Translations under genes and position numbers: made by a program
In this document: positions 16,857 through 27,759 of the stretch, piece after piece
Position numbering within the stretch: position 1 is the stretch's first letter
How the letters are laid out: every line of letters begins with the position of its first letter
Assembly (NCBI RefSeq): GCF_018860565.1
Contig: NZ_JAHKPS010000009.1
Location: forward strand, 62,001-126,000
Reading direction: 5' to 3'
Origin: Winogradskyella psychrotolerans
GTDB taxonomy: Bacteria; Bacteroidota; Bacteroidia; Flavobacteriales; Flavobacteriaceae
DNA length: 64,000 nt
Notes under the pieces: generated by a model
Databases searched by the model: none
Told to the model about the DNA's origin: nothing
Seen by the model: the letters and a program-made list of their open reading frames with translations, nothing else

Positions 16857-19520
16857 TTAATTTACAATAACTTTTTTATGTATTAGCCCTTTATTGGTTT
16901 CCATAGATAATAGATAAACGCCAAAAGAAAGCTTTTCTGTAGCTAAATAAGTGGTATCTCCTTTAACATCTATTAGTAACTTTCCATGAACATTATACAA
17001 CTTAGCGGACTTTATATGGACTCCATTATTAACCTTTAAATGAAGACCTCCTTTTGTAGGATTAGGATAAATTGTTACCATCGATTCTAATGAATACGTA
17101 TTAACACTTAAATTATTTACAACTTCCGTAGAAACCGTGTTTGTTATTATAGGAAAGTTATAATCAAAATATATACGAGCATTACCACTCATTACATCTC
17201 CCAATTGAACAGTTGATTTAGGTTTAATTTTGTACGCAATAAAACCTGTACTTCCTAATTCATCAACAGATTCATATGGTAAATTTATAGCATCAAATAC
17301 AAACTCTATCATATTACCGTTTGTGATATTTACATTGTAATCATGACTTGCACTTGTCACTTTAAAGGTACTCCAATCTAAATCTGTATCTAAATCATCT
17401 TCAATTCTAACAAAAGTAGCATTAGCAGTTCCTGTATTTTGAAACCTAATTATGTAATCTAAATAATTAGCAGTGTCATCTTCGGTAATAAATGCACCTT
17501 GAAGTACACGTTTATCATTTGGATCGTAAGCATTAACGACAGTTTGTTCTAGTTGGTATGTATTATCATTTGGAGTATAATCATTTGCATTTGGTATAAC
17601 CGACGCTGTAAAACTTAAAACATCATCTCCATTTACTGTTGGTGGTGTAAAGGTTTGCATTACAATATCGATTTCTTGAGTTTGAAAAGGGTTGAGATCA
17701 GAAATAGCAAAGCTTAGGCTATTCGTAGAAGTCACAATTTCTGCGAGTGTTGCCGAAATAAAAGACTGTTTTGAAGCATCAAAAGTTATACTCGCTGTAA
17801 TATTATGAATAGTTTCTGTACCTATGTTTTCAATTATTAGCTTATAGTTGGCTTCAAATCCTGGTCTTGCATCGCTAATAGGTAAAATTCTTATATTCAA
17901 ATCTTCTACCGTTTGATTGGCTGTTAAGCAAAAGTCTACAATATGAGTAGGATTAGTATTATTTAATGTCACTGATGTTGTCACAGGTAATACATCAAAA
18001 TAAAAAGGTGTGTTTATAAGACTTAAATCGTACGTTCCATCTATTAAACTTAAATCATAACTCCCCTCTAAAGCCATAGTACCATAATCAAAATCACTAT
18101 TTATTGCACTTACAACAATACCATTAGCAACCATATCACTTACATCACAACCATTATTATCTGCATCAAAAAAAACAGCGCCAGAAATTGAATAATTTTC
18201 ACAATCACTACTGAGTTCATCGTCCACAAAATTCCAACCTGCTTCTTCAATTAAATAAGAGCGCACTGCTGCATCGCAATAAAAAAGATCTTCTGCTATA
18301 ATCGTTTTGTTTTGTAATCCCGATTGTGCAAAAGCTAGAATTAATGCATCATAATTTGCAGTATCTAGAGCAGTATAACTTAAGAACGTTTTACCATAAC
18401 TAGGAGAATTCAAATCTATTACCGACTCAAAATTCCAACTTGAAATATCTTGATTAAATGACATGGCGTGATGAAATAACCCATTGATTAATTCAACATT
18501 TGATATATCCCAATTATCTAAAGGTTGATTAAATGATGATGCGCCACTAAACATTTCACTTATTGTATGAACGTTAGCCATATCCCAATCATTTAAAGGT
18601 TGATTAAATGCCGTTGCATCTTTAAACATACTGTTCATACTTAAAGCTCCTGTGACATCCCAAGCATTAATATCTTGATTAAAAGACGTAGCATTAACAA
18701 ACATATTACCAAATTCTTCAACATTTGACACATCCCAATTGTCTAAAGGTTGATTAAAAGAAACTGCATTTCTAAACATCCAATACATATCTGTTACCTT
18801 AGACACATCCCAGTTATTTAAGGGCTGATTAAAACTACTGTTATCCTCAGTAAAGCATCCAAACATACCAACCATATTAGTTACATTTGAGACATCCCAA
18901 TCATTAATATTTTGATTAAATGAAGACGCCCTACTGAACATACCACTCATATTTGTTACGTTAGAGACATCCCATTCATTAAGACTTTGATTAAACAGTG
19001 TTGCTTCTTCAAATAAAGCGTACATACTAGTAACATTAGAAACATCCCAATCATTTATTGGCGAATTAAACGAACTTGCACCACTAAACATTTCGTCCAT
19101 ATTAGTCACTAAACTTAAATCTGGTGTATCTGTTGCATTTACAACTAAATTCTTCAAACCTTTAAAAGCTCTTTCCATAGATATCCATTGCGCAGTTCCC
19201 CATTGTTCTATAGATTTTACTTTTAAATGCATATTATAACCTTGATTATCATAGATTACTCTATTGAAATCTCCACTCACTACTATTGTATAAACGCCTG
19301 GTGCGTCATATACATGATGAATACCAGAATTGATATCATCTTCTGTTAAAAAATTACCATCACCCAAATCGATAGTAAATTGTCCACCATAAAATGGATA
19401 TGTTACATACAGCCCATTATCGTTATCTACTTCATAGGTAATTATAAAATCTTCTAGGTTCTGAGAATAGCTACTAAAACATATAAGAATTGAAGTCCAA
19501 AAAAGGTATAGTTTTTTCAT
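16857..19520 (-). CDS. BspA-type (DUF285) repeat surface protein with T9SS sorting domain
   Basis: A protein of about 887 residues. I start it at the second ATG (19520, MKKLYLFWTSILICFSSYSQ), which gives a clean signal peptide; the upstream ATG (19541) adds seven polar residues. Residues ~20-110 form a beta domain, then nine DUF285 repeats of ~25 residues built on SFNQPLNxWDVSNVTxMxxMF. Next come a Cys-containing segment, a DUF11-like beta-sandwich (PNDKRVLQGAFI, IRFQNTGTANA), and a Por-type C-terminal domain (IYPNPTKGGLHL ... KKVIVN) for type IX secretion. It is probably a cell-surface or secreted adhesin; the ligand is unknown. Confidence 0.9.
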   Translation of the reverse strand: MKKLYLFWTSILICFSSYSQNLEDFIITYEVDNDNGLYVTYPFYGGQFTIDLGDGNFLTEDDINSGIHHVYDAPGVYTIVVSGDFNRVIYDNQGYNMHLKVKSIEQWGTAQWISMERAFKGLKNLVVNATDTPDLSLVTNMDEMFSGASSFNSPINDWDVSNVTSMYALFEEATLFNQSLNEWDVSNVTNMSGMFSRASSFNQNINDWDVSNVTNMVGMFGCFTEDNSSFNQPLNNWDVSKVTDMYWMFRNAVSFNQPLDNWDVSNVEEFGNMFVNATSFNQDINAWDVTGALSMNSMFKDATAFNQPLNDWDMANVHTISEMFSGASSFNQPLDNWDISNVELINGLFHHAMSFNQDISSWNFESVIDLNSPSYGKTFLSYTALDTANYDALILAFAQSGLQNKTIIAEDLFYCDAAVRSYLIEEAGWNFVDDELSSDCENYSISGAVFFDADNNGCDVSDMVANGIVVSAINSDFDYGTMALEGSYDLSLIDGTYDLSLINTPFYFDVLPVTTSVTLNNTNPTHIVDFCLTANQTVEDLNIRILPISDARPGFEANYKLIIENIGTETIHNITASITFDASKQSFISATLAEIVTSTNSLSFAISDLNPFQTQEIDIVMQTFTPPTVNGDDVLSFTASVIPNANDYTPNDNTYQLEQTVVNAYDPNDKRVLQGAFITEDDTANYLDYIIRFQNTGTANATFVRIEDDLDTDLDWSTFKVTSASHDYNVNITNGNMIEFVFDAINLPYESVDELGSTGFIAYKIKPKSTVQLGDVMSGNARIYFDYNFPIITNTVSTEVVNNLSVNTYSLESMVTIYPNPTKGGLHLKVNNGVHIKSAKLYNVHGKLLIDVKGDTTYLATEKLSFGVYLLSMETNKGLIHKKVIVN

Positions 19521-19573
19521 GTCGATTGGTGAGTTAGACATTAAATATATATTAATTCAACTTTCTAAAACAC

Positions 19574-19607
19574 AAAAAACGCAACCAAATTAATGATTGC
19601 GTTTTTT
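19574..19607 (-). terminator. Terminator between dnaK and the BspA-type gene
   Basis: An 11-bp stem (19574-19584 with 19597-19607, AAAAAACGCAA/TTGCGTTTTTT) lying 117 bp after the dnaK stop. Loop shared with two other terminators in the window. Confidence 0.75.
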
Positions 19608-19723
19608 TCTATATAATTTTAGTCTTCCACTACTTCGAGCTTTGTGCTCTTCGTGAGATACTAACCTTCGTTGTCATAAGCTATTCACACAACTTTCGCA
19701 AAGAGCAAAAGTTGGTTATCTGC

Positions 19724-21628
19724 TTACTTTACTTCTTCAAAATCTACATCTTCCACATCGCTAGACTCATCCGCTGGTTGCTCTGCTCCTGCTTCAGGAC
19801 CTGCTGCACCACCACCTTGAGCTTCTGCTTGTGCTTTGTACATTTCTTCACTTGCTACTTTCCATGCTTCATTGATTTTCTCTAAAGCTGGTTCTATAAC
19901 TGCGATATCTTTTGTTTCGTATGCTTTTTTCAATTCTTCAAGAGCATCTTCAATTGGCTTTTTCTTATCGTCAGATAATTTATCACCAAATTCTTTCAGC
20001 TGACTTTCAGTTTGGAAAATCATAGAATCTGCCTCGTTTAATTTCTTAGCATTTTCTGCTGCTTTAGCATCAGCTTCTGCATTCGCTTCTGCATCTGCTT
20101 TCATCTTTTGGATTTCTTCTTCTGTTAATCCAGATGATGCTTCAATACGGATATCTTGCGTTTTATTTGTTGCTTTATCAGTAGCAGATACTTTAATGAT
20201 ACCATTAGCATCAATATCAAACGTTACTTCAATCTGAGGTGTTCCTCGTCTTGCTGGTGGAATACCATCTAAGTGGAAACGACCAATTGTTTTGTTATCT
20301 GCTGCCATAGGACGTTCACCTTGTAATACGTGAATTTCTACTGATGGCTGGTTATCTGCTGCTGTTGAGAATACTTGCGATTTCTTTGTTGGAATCGTAG
20401 TGTTAGACTCAATTAACTTAGTCATTACATTACCCATAGTTTCGATACCAAGAGATAATGGTGTTACATCTAATAAAAGAACGTCTTTTACATCACCTGT
20501 TAATACACCACCTTGAATACCTGCACCTAAAGACACAACCTCATCAGGGTTTACACCTTTACTTGGCGCTTTTCCAAAGAAAGATTCTACAGCTGCTTGT
20601 ACAGCAGGAATACGTGTAGAACCACCTACTAAAATTACTTGGTCAATATCAGATTTTGTTAAACCTGCAGCTTTTAATGCTGTTTGACATGGCTCTATCG
20701 TTCTTTTAATTAAGTCGTCAATTAACTGCTCAAATTTAGAACGTGTTAATGTACGTACCAAGTGTTTAGGACCACTAGCTGTAGCCGTTACGTATGGTAA
20801 GTTAATTTCTGTTTGAGAAGAAGACGATAATTCAATCTTCGCTTTTTCAGCAGCTTCTTTTAAACGTTGTAAAGCCATTGGGTCTTTACGTAAATCCATA
20901 TCTTCGTCAGCAATAAATTCTTCAGCTAACCAATCAATGATTCTTTCATCTACGTCATCACCTCCTAAGTGTGTATCACCATCTGTAGATAATACTTCAA
21001 ATACACCATCACCTAACTCTAAGATAGACACATCATGCGTACCACCACCAAAATCGAATACTACGATTTTCTGATCAGTACCTTTTTTGTCCATACCATA
21101 AGCTAATGCTGCAGCAGTTGGTTCGTTAATAATTCTTCTCACTTTTAAACCTGCAATCTCACCTGCTTCTTTTGTAGCCTGACGTTGTGCATCGTTAAAG
21201 TATGCTGGTACAGTAATTACTGCTTCTGTCACATCTTGACCTAAATAGTCCTCAGCTGTTTTCTTCATTTTTTGAAGAATCATTGCCGATAATTCTTGAG
21301 GTGTATATAAACGACCATCGACATCTACTCTTGGAGTATCGTTGTCGCCTTTTACCACTTTATAAGGTACACGCTCTGCTTCTTTTTTAGACTCAGAATA
21401 CTTGTTACCCATAAAACGCTTAATAGAATAAATCGTTTTTGTAGGGTTAGTCACTGCTTGTCTCTTTGCTGGATCACCAACTTTAATTTCACCTCCTTCA
21501 ACGAAAGCGATAACCGAAGGTGTTGTTCTTTTACCTTCAGCGTTTGGGATTACAACTGGCTCATTACCTTCCATTACAGAAACACAAGAGTTAGTTGTAC
21601 CTAAATCAATTCCAATAATCTTACTCAT
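19724..21628 (-). CDS. dnaK: Chaperone protein DnaK (Hsp70)
   Basis: 634 residues, full family length. The ATPase domain has [37 protein letters not shown] and [13 protein letters not shown]; the substrate domain has [23 protein letters not shown]; the helical lid is followed by a Gly/Ala-rich tail ending [11 protein letters not shown], the usual acidic C-terminal motif. It folds and disaggregates proteins with DnaJ and GrpE, neither of which is adjacent. Monocistronic by spacing. The leader contains a small hairpin (21648-21665). Confidence 0.98.
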   Translation of the reverse strand: MSKIIGIDLGTTNSCVSVMEGNEPVVIPNAEGKRTTPSVIAFVEGGEIKVGDPAKRQAVTNPTKTIYSIKRFMGNKYSESKKEAERVPYKVVKGDNDTPRVDVDGRLYTPQELSAMILQKMKKTAEDYLGQDVTEAVITVPAYFNDAQRQATKEAGEIAGLKVRRIINEPTAAALAYGMDKKGTDQKIVVFDFGGGTHDVSILELGDGVFEVLSTDGDTHLGGDDVDERIIDWLAEEFIADEDMDLRKDPMALQRLKEAAEKAKIELSSSSQTEINLPYVTATASGPKHLVRTLTRSKFEQLIDDLIKRTIEPCQTALKAAGLTKSDIDQVILVGGSTRIPAVQAAVESFFGKAPSKGVNPDEVVSLGAGIQGGVLTGDVKDVLLLDVTPLSLGIETMGNVMTKLIESNTTIPTKKSQVFSTAADNQPSVEIHVLQGERPMAADNKTIGRFHLDGIPPARRGTPQIEVTFDIDANGIIKVSATDKATNKTQDIRIEASSGLTEEEIQKMKADAEANAEADAKAAENAKKLNEADSMIFQTESQLKEFGDKLSDDKKKPIEDALEELKKAYETKDIAVIEPALEKINEAWKVASEEMYKAQAEAQGGGAAGPEAGAEQPADESSDVEDVDFEEVK

Positions 21629-21647
21629 AATTATATTTGTTATTTGT

Positions 21648-21665
21648 TTTCCGCTTTCACGGAAA
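21648..21665 (-). promoter_or_regulatory. Small hairpin in the dnaK leader
   Basis: A 6-bp perfect stem, TTTCCG/CGGAAA, around a 6-nt loop, 20-37 bp upstream of the dnaK ATG. It does not match the CIRCE operator. It could affect mRNA stability or heat control, but this is speculative. Confidence 0.35.
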
Positions 21666-21730
21666 GTGTCGTGTTATTATTTTTTTAACTCGATAACTAA
21701 TAGTCAATGATTATGCCACGGCAAAAAATA

Positions 21731-21743
21731 TGACATGATGTCA
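21731..21743. promoter_or_regulatory. 13-bp palindrome upstream of dnaK
   Basis: TGACATGATGTCA is a perfect palindrome about 100 bp upstream of the dnaK start, next to a TTTTTTGCC run that could serve as a -33 element. It could be an operator; no family is recognised. Confidence 0.3.
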
Positions 21744-21899
21744 CTTTAATTAATTGTTATGAGATAATCACAGCCCGCAACATTAGGTACACTTCTACTT
21801 AACATTCTTAAAGTTTTCTTCATCCATATATAATATAGAGTATATAATTAAGACATGTTTGGTTGATAATTTCACACCAACTAAAACAACCAAAATATT

Positions 21900-24800
21900 A
21901 TGAAACACATTTTACGATTATTATTACTGCTTTTTTCATGCGCTTCTAGTGCTCAGCTTAATACTGGAGATATGGCATTTACTGCTTTTCATGCCAATGA
22001 CGATGACGATTTTGCTATGGTGACATTTGTTGACATACCTGCAAATAGCATTATCTATTTTTCTGACAAAGAATGGACAGGCACTGCATTCAATTCTGGA
22101 GAAGCTAATTACGAATGGCAAACTGGAACAGGTATTATTACTGCTGGATCAATTATTACATTTTACGACATCAGTGCCACACCAAACGTATCACATGGAA
22201 CTATTGTTGGTTCGCCTGGCGGAATTTCGGCATCATCAGAAGCTATATTTGTATATCAAGGTACAGATATAGACACTCCAACTACATTTATTACTGCTGT
22301 TGCAAATTCATCTTCGGCATACGATGATGGCACAGGAACAGGTTTAACAGGCACCGGACTTACAGAAGGCTCTACTGCTATAACTTATTCTAACGGAACT
22401 TCATTGGCTGTTTATAATGGACCAAGAACGGGTTATACGGCTAATGGATATAATGTTACCTTAAACAATATGAATAACTATGATTTTGAAAACAATGCTA
22501 GCTTACCGTTTAACACGACTCCTTTTGTAATTGCAACGACAGATACTAATCCTCCAAGCGTTGCTAACGTTTATACACTAAACCATACTACATTAGAAGT
22601 GGTTTTTACCGAAGCCATAACACAAACTACTGCAGAAACATTAACAAATTATGTTTTCAATCCTATGTTGACCGTTAATTCTGTCGTATATGACAATACT
22701 ACTTTAACAGCAACCGTGACACATTCTGGTTTTACAGAAGGTATAGCATATAATGTAAACGTTAATAATCTCGAAGATCTATTTGCCAACATTCAAACAA
22801 CAGCTTATGTAAGTCAAGATTTATATTACAATGCATTAACTTCGGGTTTAATTATCACAGAAATAATGTACAATGCTCCTTCTGACAATTCTAATGCTCT
22901 TGAGTTTTTAGAAATCTATAATAACAGTACAGCTTCTATAGATTTAGGAGGTATAACAGTTAATGATGAAGGTAATTTTATCTTTACATTTCCAGAAATG
23001 TCACTTGCAGAAGGTGATATAGTATTATTAGCAACTGACAAAGCTACAGCAGACGCTTTTTATGGCGTGACGTTCTTAGACATGCCACAAGCTATATCAA
23101 ATGCCTTAGGTAATGGAGGAGAATTACTTGAAATTAAAAATTCTAACGGAGATGTCATATCACAAGTTGAATATAGCGACGATGCTCCTTGGCCAACATC
23201 GGTAGATGGAGATGGCCCTTCTTTAGAATTGTTAAATCCAAATGCTGATTTTAACGAAGGTACTAACTGGACTCCTGCTACAAATTTAGTCGGTCAATCT
23301 ATAGGCGAAGATGTGTTTGCCTCACCAGGAAGCTATACACCTGTAACTAATGTTATTCCACAAATAAGTTTTTCTGAAAGCACCTATGTTATTAATGAAG
23401 ACGAAATAACTGTAGACATTACGGTAGAGTTGTCTGCCACACCAAGTGATGCCGTGTCTATAGATGTGCGTTTAGTTACTGAATTATTAACAGCTACAAC
23501 TGTAGAAGATTTCACGTTTTCTAACCAAACCTTAAATTTTCCTGCAAATTCTACAAATACAATTACGCTTTCTATTCCTGTAGTGAATGATGCTTTAGCT
23601 GAAATGGATGAACTTTTTATTTTAGAACTGTCTAATCCTATTAATGCTACTCTTGGTGCATACGAAACAACTGGAGTTTACATTTTAGATGATGACAATA
23701 CTATCCCTACACCAACTGACGCCTTAGATATTGAATACATATCTAGTTATTTAGTAGATGATGCTGGTTCTGCCGAAATTGTTGCTCACGATCCAATGTC
23801 TGAACGTTTATTTGTATTGAATTCAACAGGTCAAAAATTAGAGATCATAGATTTCTCTGACATTAATGCCATTACAACAATTAATACTATTGATTTATCT
23901 ATGTATGGCGACCCAACCAGTGTTGCTTATATGAATAATATAGTCGCTCTTGGTATTTCAAAAGGCCCATTAGAAGATGGTGTAGTTGTATTTTGTGATG
24001 TCAATGGTACTATCTCTTCTACTGTTACTGCAGGAAATCTTCCAGATATGGTAGGATTTACACCAGACGGCACAAAGCTTTTAGTTGCCAATGAAGGTCA
24101 ACCTAATGATGATTATTCTGTAGATCCTGAAGGTAGTATTTCTGTGATTGATGTTACAGGTGGATTGGGTAATATTTCTCAAACTAACGTTACGTCAATA
24201 AACTTTAATAGTTTTGATAGCCAATTAGCATCATTACAAGCAGAAGGTGTTAGAGTATTTGGTCCCAATGCCACAGTTTCTCAAGACTTAGAACCAGAAT
24301 ACATCACGTTTTCTAGTGACTCTCAAACTGCTTATGTGACACTTCAAGAAAACAATGCTATTGGAGTTATTGATTTAACCACAAACACTATCACAGACAT
24401 CTTACCTTTAGGCTTAAAAGACCATGCTTTAGCAGGAAACACAATTGATACGTCAGATAAAACAGATTTCGTATTCTTATCTAATTGGCCTATAAAAGGT
24501 ATGTATATGCCAGATGCTATGGCTTCTTACAACGTTAATGGCATTACTTATTTAGTAACAGCTAACGAAGGTGATGCTAGAGAATATGATACATTTGAGG
24601 AAGAAGAACGTATTAGTGATCTCAACTTAGACCCAACTGTGTTTCCTAATGCCGAATTCTTACAATTAGAAAGCAACTTAGGCCGCTTAACGGTTACCAA
24701 TGCTAATGGTGATTTAGACAATGATGGTGATTTTGATGAAATTCATGTATTTGGTTCACGTTCATTTAGTATTTGGAATACAACTACAGGTGCTTTAGTA

Positions 24801-25439
24801 TTTGATAGTGGTGACGATTTTGAACGCATTACTGCAAATGACCCAACTTATGGCGATTTGTTTAATGTTAGTAATAGTAACAACAACTTTAAAAACAGAA
24901 GTGATAATAAAGGGCCTGAACCAGAAGGTGTAACAGTGGCTGAAATTAATGATGAATTTTATGCCTTTATAACTTTAGAGCGTGTTGGTGGTTTTATGAC
25001 CTACAATATTACCGACCCAAATAATGCTGTTTTTGAAAAATACATTAACAATAGAGATTTAGGTGACGATGAAGGTGGAGATTTAGGTCCTGAAGGCATT
25101 ATTTATGTAAAGCCAGAAGACAGTCCTAACAACAAAGGTTTAGTAATTATGGCTAACGAAGTAAGTTCTACGTTGAGTTTCTATGCGCTTAACAATAACT
25201 CTTTAAGTATTGAAGAACCTACATTAGCGTCAAATACTTTAAAAATGTACCCTAACCCATCCAAATCAAACCAAACGGTATATTTTAATAAATCAGTTTC
25301 TGTTGCTTTATTTGATGTTCAAGGTCGTAAAATTTTATCAAAAGAGCATACAATGAGTTTTGAACTCCCAAGTTTAACTGCTGGCACTTATATATTAAAA
25401 ACAAAAAGTGGTGAAAGCATAAAACTTTTAATTAAATAA
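21900..25439 (+). CDS. Choice-of-anchor I / lamin-tail / Calx-beta surface protein with T9SS domain
   Basis: 1179 residues. A signal peptide (~1-18, ending SSAQ) and an N-terminal beta domain come first, then an Ig-like segment (~215-310), a lamin-tail domain (~315-465, GLIITEIMYNAPSDNS...EFLEIYNN), Calx-beta (~490-600, ITVDITVELSATPSD), a long beta-propeller of the choice-of-anchor I type (~615-1090, AYVTLQENNAIGVID, YLVTANEGDAREYD, KGPEPEGVTV), and a Por sorting domain (TLKMYPNPSKSNQ). Related proteins include secreted phosphatase-like enzymes, but no catalytic assignment is safe. Single transcription unit ended by the hairpin at 25463. Confidence 0.88.
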   Translation: MKHILRLLLLLFSCASSAQLNTGDMAFTAFHANDDDDFAMVTFVDIPANSIIYFSDKEWTGTAFNSGEANYEWQTGTGIITAGSIITFYDISATPNVSHGTIVGSPGGISASSEAIFVYQGTDIDTPTTFITAVANSSSAYDDGTGTGLTGTGLTEGSTAITYSNGTSLAVYNGPRTGYTANGYNVTLNNMNNYDFENNASLPFNTTPFVIATTDTNPPSVANVYTLNHTTLEVVFTEAITQTTAETLTNYVFNPMLTVNSVVYDNTTLTATVTHSGFTEGIAYNVNVNNLEDLFANIQTTAYVSQDLYYNALTSGLIITEIMYNAPSDNSNALEFLEIYNNSTASIDLGGITVNDEGNFIFTFPEMSLAEGDIVLLATDKATADAFYGVTFLDMPQAISNALGNGGELLEIKNSNGDVISQVEYSDDAPWPTSVDGDGPSLELLNPNADFNEGTNWTPATNLVGQSIGEDVFASPGSYTPVTNVIPQISFSESTYVINEDEITVDITVELSATPSDAVSIDVRLVTELLTATTVEDFTFSNQTLNFPANSTNTITLSIPVVNDALAEMDELFILELSNPINATLGAYETTGVYILDDDNTIPTPTDALDIEYISSYLVDDAGSAEIVAHDPMSERLFVLNSTGQKLEIIDFSDINAITTINTIDLSMYGDPTSVAYMNNIVALGISKGPLEDGVVVFCDVNGTISSTVTAGNLPDMVGFTPDGTKLLVANEGQPNDDYSVDPEGSISVIDVTGGLGNISQTNVTSINFNSFDSQLASLQAEGVRVFGPNATVSQDLEPEYITFSSDSQTAYVTLQENNAIGVIDLTTNTITDILPLGLKDHALAGNTIDTSDKTDFVFLSNWPIKGMYMPDAMASYNVNGITYLVTANEGDAREYDTFEEEERISDLNLDPTVFPNAEFLQLESNLGRLTVTNANGDLDNDGDFDEIHVFGSRSFSIWNTTTGALVFDSGDDFERITANDPTYGDLFNVSNSNNNFKNRSDNKGPEPEGVTVAEINDEFYAFITLERVGGFMTYNITDPNNAVFEKYINNRDLGDDEGGDLGPEGIIYVKPEDSPNNKGLVIMANEVSSTLSFYALNNNSLSIEEPTLASNTLKMYPNPSKSNQTVYFNKSVSVALFDVQGRKILSKEHTMSFELPSLTAGTYILKTKSGESIKLLIK

Positions 25440-25462
25440 TTCTGCTAATTTTTTTTTCATTT

Positions 25463-25498
25463 GAAAGTCGTCTAAAAAGTAATTTTTAGATGACTTTC
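25463..25498 (+). terminator. Intrinsic terminator of the choice-of-anchor gene
   Basis: A 16-bp stem (25463-25478 with 25483-25498, one G-T pair), 4-nt loop, followed by a T-rich run. 24 bp after the stop codon. Confidence 0.85.
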
Positions 25499-25619
25499 TT
25501 TTTAAGAATACATTACTAAAATCAACTTTAACATGGAAATCCCTATACTTTTATAAAAAAGGCATGCTGTTTGATACAAAATAACAATACATTAGTAATT
25601 AATTAAAATTTATATCCTC

Positions 25620-26114
25620 ATGAAAAAAATAGCCTATCTATTATTTACACTTACATTTTTAATAACTGCTTGCGAAGGAGAACAAGGACCTCCAGGTTTT
25701 GATGGCGCTAATGGCGTTAACATAGTTGGTCAATCATTTGAAAGAACTATAGATTTTACATCTACAAATAATTATCAAGAAACGATGGAAATTCCTCTTG
25801 ATATTGATTTATATGAATCGGATATGGTTTTAGTTTACCATCTTAGAGGTCAGGTTGATGGCTATGACGTATGGAAATCGCTTCCAGAAACTGTTTATGT
25901 AAACTCTGGAGAGGAATTTCAATATAATTATGAGCATAACTATGATTTCGTTACTATTTTTATTGAATCTCACCCAACATTTGATTTTAACTTATTATTG
26001 GATGACGAAAGAATTAATCAAACCTTTAGAATTGTCATACTACCTATAGAATTTGTAAACAGTTCAGATATAGATATTAATGATTACGAATCTGTTATGG
26101 AATTTATAGAATAA
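25620..26114 (+). CDS. Lipoprotein with short collagen-like segment
   Basis: 164 residues. The lipobox LITACEGEQ gives a lipidated Cys at ~18. It is followed by three to four Gly-X-Y triplets (GEQGPPGFDGANG) and then a beta-rich domain of about 120 residues (YESDMVLVYHLRGQVDG, FRIVILPIEFV). Lipoproteins of this layout are common in flavobacteria and have no assigned function. The collagen-like stretch is too short for a stable triple helix. Own terminator at 26137. Confidence 0.75.
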   Translation: MKKIAYLLFTLTFLITACEGEQGPPGFDGANGVNIVGQSFERTIDFTSTNNYQETMEIPLDIDLYESDMVLVYHLRGQVDGYDVWKSLPETVYVNSGEEFQYNYEHNYDFVTIFIESHPTFDFNLLLDDERINQTFRIVILPIEFVNSSDIDINDYESVMEFIE

Positions 26115-26136
26115 GCACTAAATATTTAAAATTTAT

Positions 26137-26166
26137 AAAAAGTCTAAACTTATGTTTAGGCTTTTT
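26137..26166 (+). terminator. Terminator after the collagen-like lipoprotein
   Basis: A hairpin AAAAAGTCTAAAC / GTTTAGGCTTTTT with a 4-nt loop and T-run, about 22 bp after the stop. Confidence 0.8.
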
Positions 26167-26189
26167 TTATGTCTTCATTTTTGTGAATA

Positions 26190-26223
26190 TTTGCTAAGTA
26201 TGAAACAACAAGATGTATATTTG
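26190..26223 (+). promoter_or_regulatory. Bacteroidota-type promoter of the serine deaminase gene
   Basis: TTTG at 26190-26193 and TATATTTG at 26216-26223, separated by 22 nt. This fits the -33 TTG / -7 TAnnTTTG consensus reported for flavobacteria and is the best promoter in the window. The ATG follows 24 bp later. Confidence 0.6.
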
Positions 26224-26247
26224 TATTTAACAAAAATGATTTCGTAA

Positions 26248-27672
26248 ATGGAGTGTATTTCTGTATTTGATATGCTTAAAATTGGCGTAGGACCATCGAG
26301 TTCTCACACTTTAGGGCCATGGCGAGCTGCCGAACGTTGGATAAAAGAATTAAAAGCTAAAAAGCGTTTTGATAAAGTTGAAAAAATAACGGTAGATCTT
26401 TACGGGTCTTTATCACTAACAGGTAAAGGTCATGCTACAGACTTTGCTGTAATTTTAGGCTTAACTGGAGCAGATCCTGAACGTATGCCTATTGAGGATA
26501 TAGACACCATTATTTCGGGTGTTAAGACAAATCATGTTTTAAACTTTAATAACGAAAGAGCCATTCCTTTTGACTTTAAAACCAATATCATTTTTAATCG
26601 GAAATCACTGCCATTTCATTCTAACGGTATGGTATTTAGTGCCCTTATCAATGGTCGGAATTACAAATCTACCTACTACTCTATTGGTGGCGGATTTGTG
26701 GTACAAGAAGAGCGAAAAGTTTCTAAAGCAAACAAAATCATCTTTTATTGCACATTTCCTTACCCTGTAGCTTACGGAGAAGAACTTCTCAAGTTTTGTG
26801 ATCAATTGCAACTCCCTATTTCTGGTGTGGTTTTAGAAAATGAAAAATCGATACGCGATGAAGCCTCTATAGATTTTGAATTAAAACGTATTTGGGATAC
26901 CATGCTAGAATGCATGTATGTTGGTTGTCATACCGAAGGCAATTTACCAGGTGGCCTCAATGTTAGACGTCGTGCTTATGACATGCATAAAAATATTATT
27001 GGAGATAACACCTACGACAATCCACAAGAGTGGCTTGAAACCATTAGAAAAACGGAAGTTAAATTCCGTCAGATTTTAAAATGGGTTAGCTGTTTTGCCT
27101 TAGCGGTAAATGAAGTGAATGCATCCTTAGGCCGTGTTGTTACCGCACCTACTAATGGTAGCGCTGGAGTTATTCCGTCTGTATTAATGTATTATTTAGT
27201 AATTGAAAATCATGACGCTGATTTTGAACACATCAAAAAATTCCTTTTTGTAGCTAGTGAAATTGGTAGTATTTTCAAGAAAAATGCCACTATTAGTGCT
27301 GCAATGGGAGGTTGTCAAGCAGAAATTGGAGTCTCATCTGCCATGGCTGCTGGTGCCTTATGTGAACTATTAGGAGGAACTCCTGAGCAAGTTTTAGTCG
27401 CTGCAGAAATTGCTATGGAACATCATTTAGGTTTAACCTGTGATCCTATTGGTGGTTTAGTACAAATTCCTTGTATAGAGCGTAATTCTATGGGAGCTAT
27501 AAAAGCCATCAATGCCGCTGAATTAGCTCTAGAAACAGATCCTAATAATGTAAAAGTGCCTTTAGACAAAGTGGTTCAGACGATGTGGGAAACTGCAAAA
27601 GATATGAGCTCTAAGTATAAGGAAACCTCAGAAGGTGGATTGGCGGTTGGTGTAAACCTTACAGACTGTTAA
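26248..27672 (+). CDS. sdaA: L-serine ammonia-lyase, single-chain iron-sulfur type
   Basis: 474 residues. The beta domain is at the N-terminus ([24 protein letters not shown]) and the alpha domain is C-terminal ([63 protein letters not shown]), with the cysteines expected to hold the 4Fe-4S cluster. It converts L-serine to pyruvate and ammonia. Single gene preceded by a good promoter. Confidence 0.96.
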   Translation: MECISVFDMLKIGVGPSSSHTLGPWRAAERWIKELKAKKRFDKVEKITVDLYGSLSLTGKGHATDFAVILGLTGADPERMPIEDIDTIISGVKTNHVLNFNNERAIPFDFKTNIIFNRKSLPFHSNGMVFSALINGRNYKSTYYSIGGGFVVQEERKVSKANKIIFYCTFPYPVAYGEELLKFCDQLQLPISGVVLENEKSIRDEASIDFELKRIWDTMLECMYVGCHTEGNLPGGLNVRRRAYDMHKNIIGDNTYDNPQEWLETIRKTEVKFRQILKWVSCFALAVNEVNASLGRVVTAPTNGSAGVIPSVLMYYLVIENHDADFEHIKKFLFVASEIGSIFKKNATISAAMGGCQAEIGVSSAMAAGALCELLGGTPEQVLVAAEIAMEHHLGLTCDPIGGLVQIPCIERNSMGAIKAINAAELALETDPNNVKVPLDKVVQTMWETAKDMSSKYKETSEGGLAVGVNLTDC

Positions 27673-27759
27673 GTCCTCCCTAGCCTTCCCAATTGGAAGA
27701 AACCCTTAATCTTGTGAATTGACTTGCCAAATGATACTTTTAACTTTAACATTTAAATA

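Noticed and set aside
25620-26114. Collagen-like lipoprotein as a phage tail fibre
   Set aside because: It has a lipobox, only a few Gly-X-Y triplets and no phage genes nearby.
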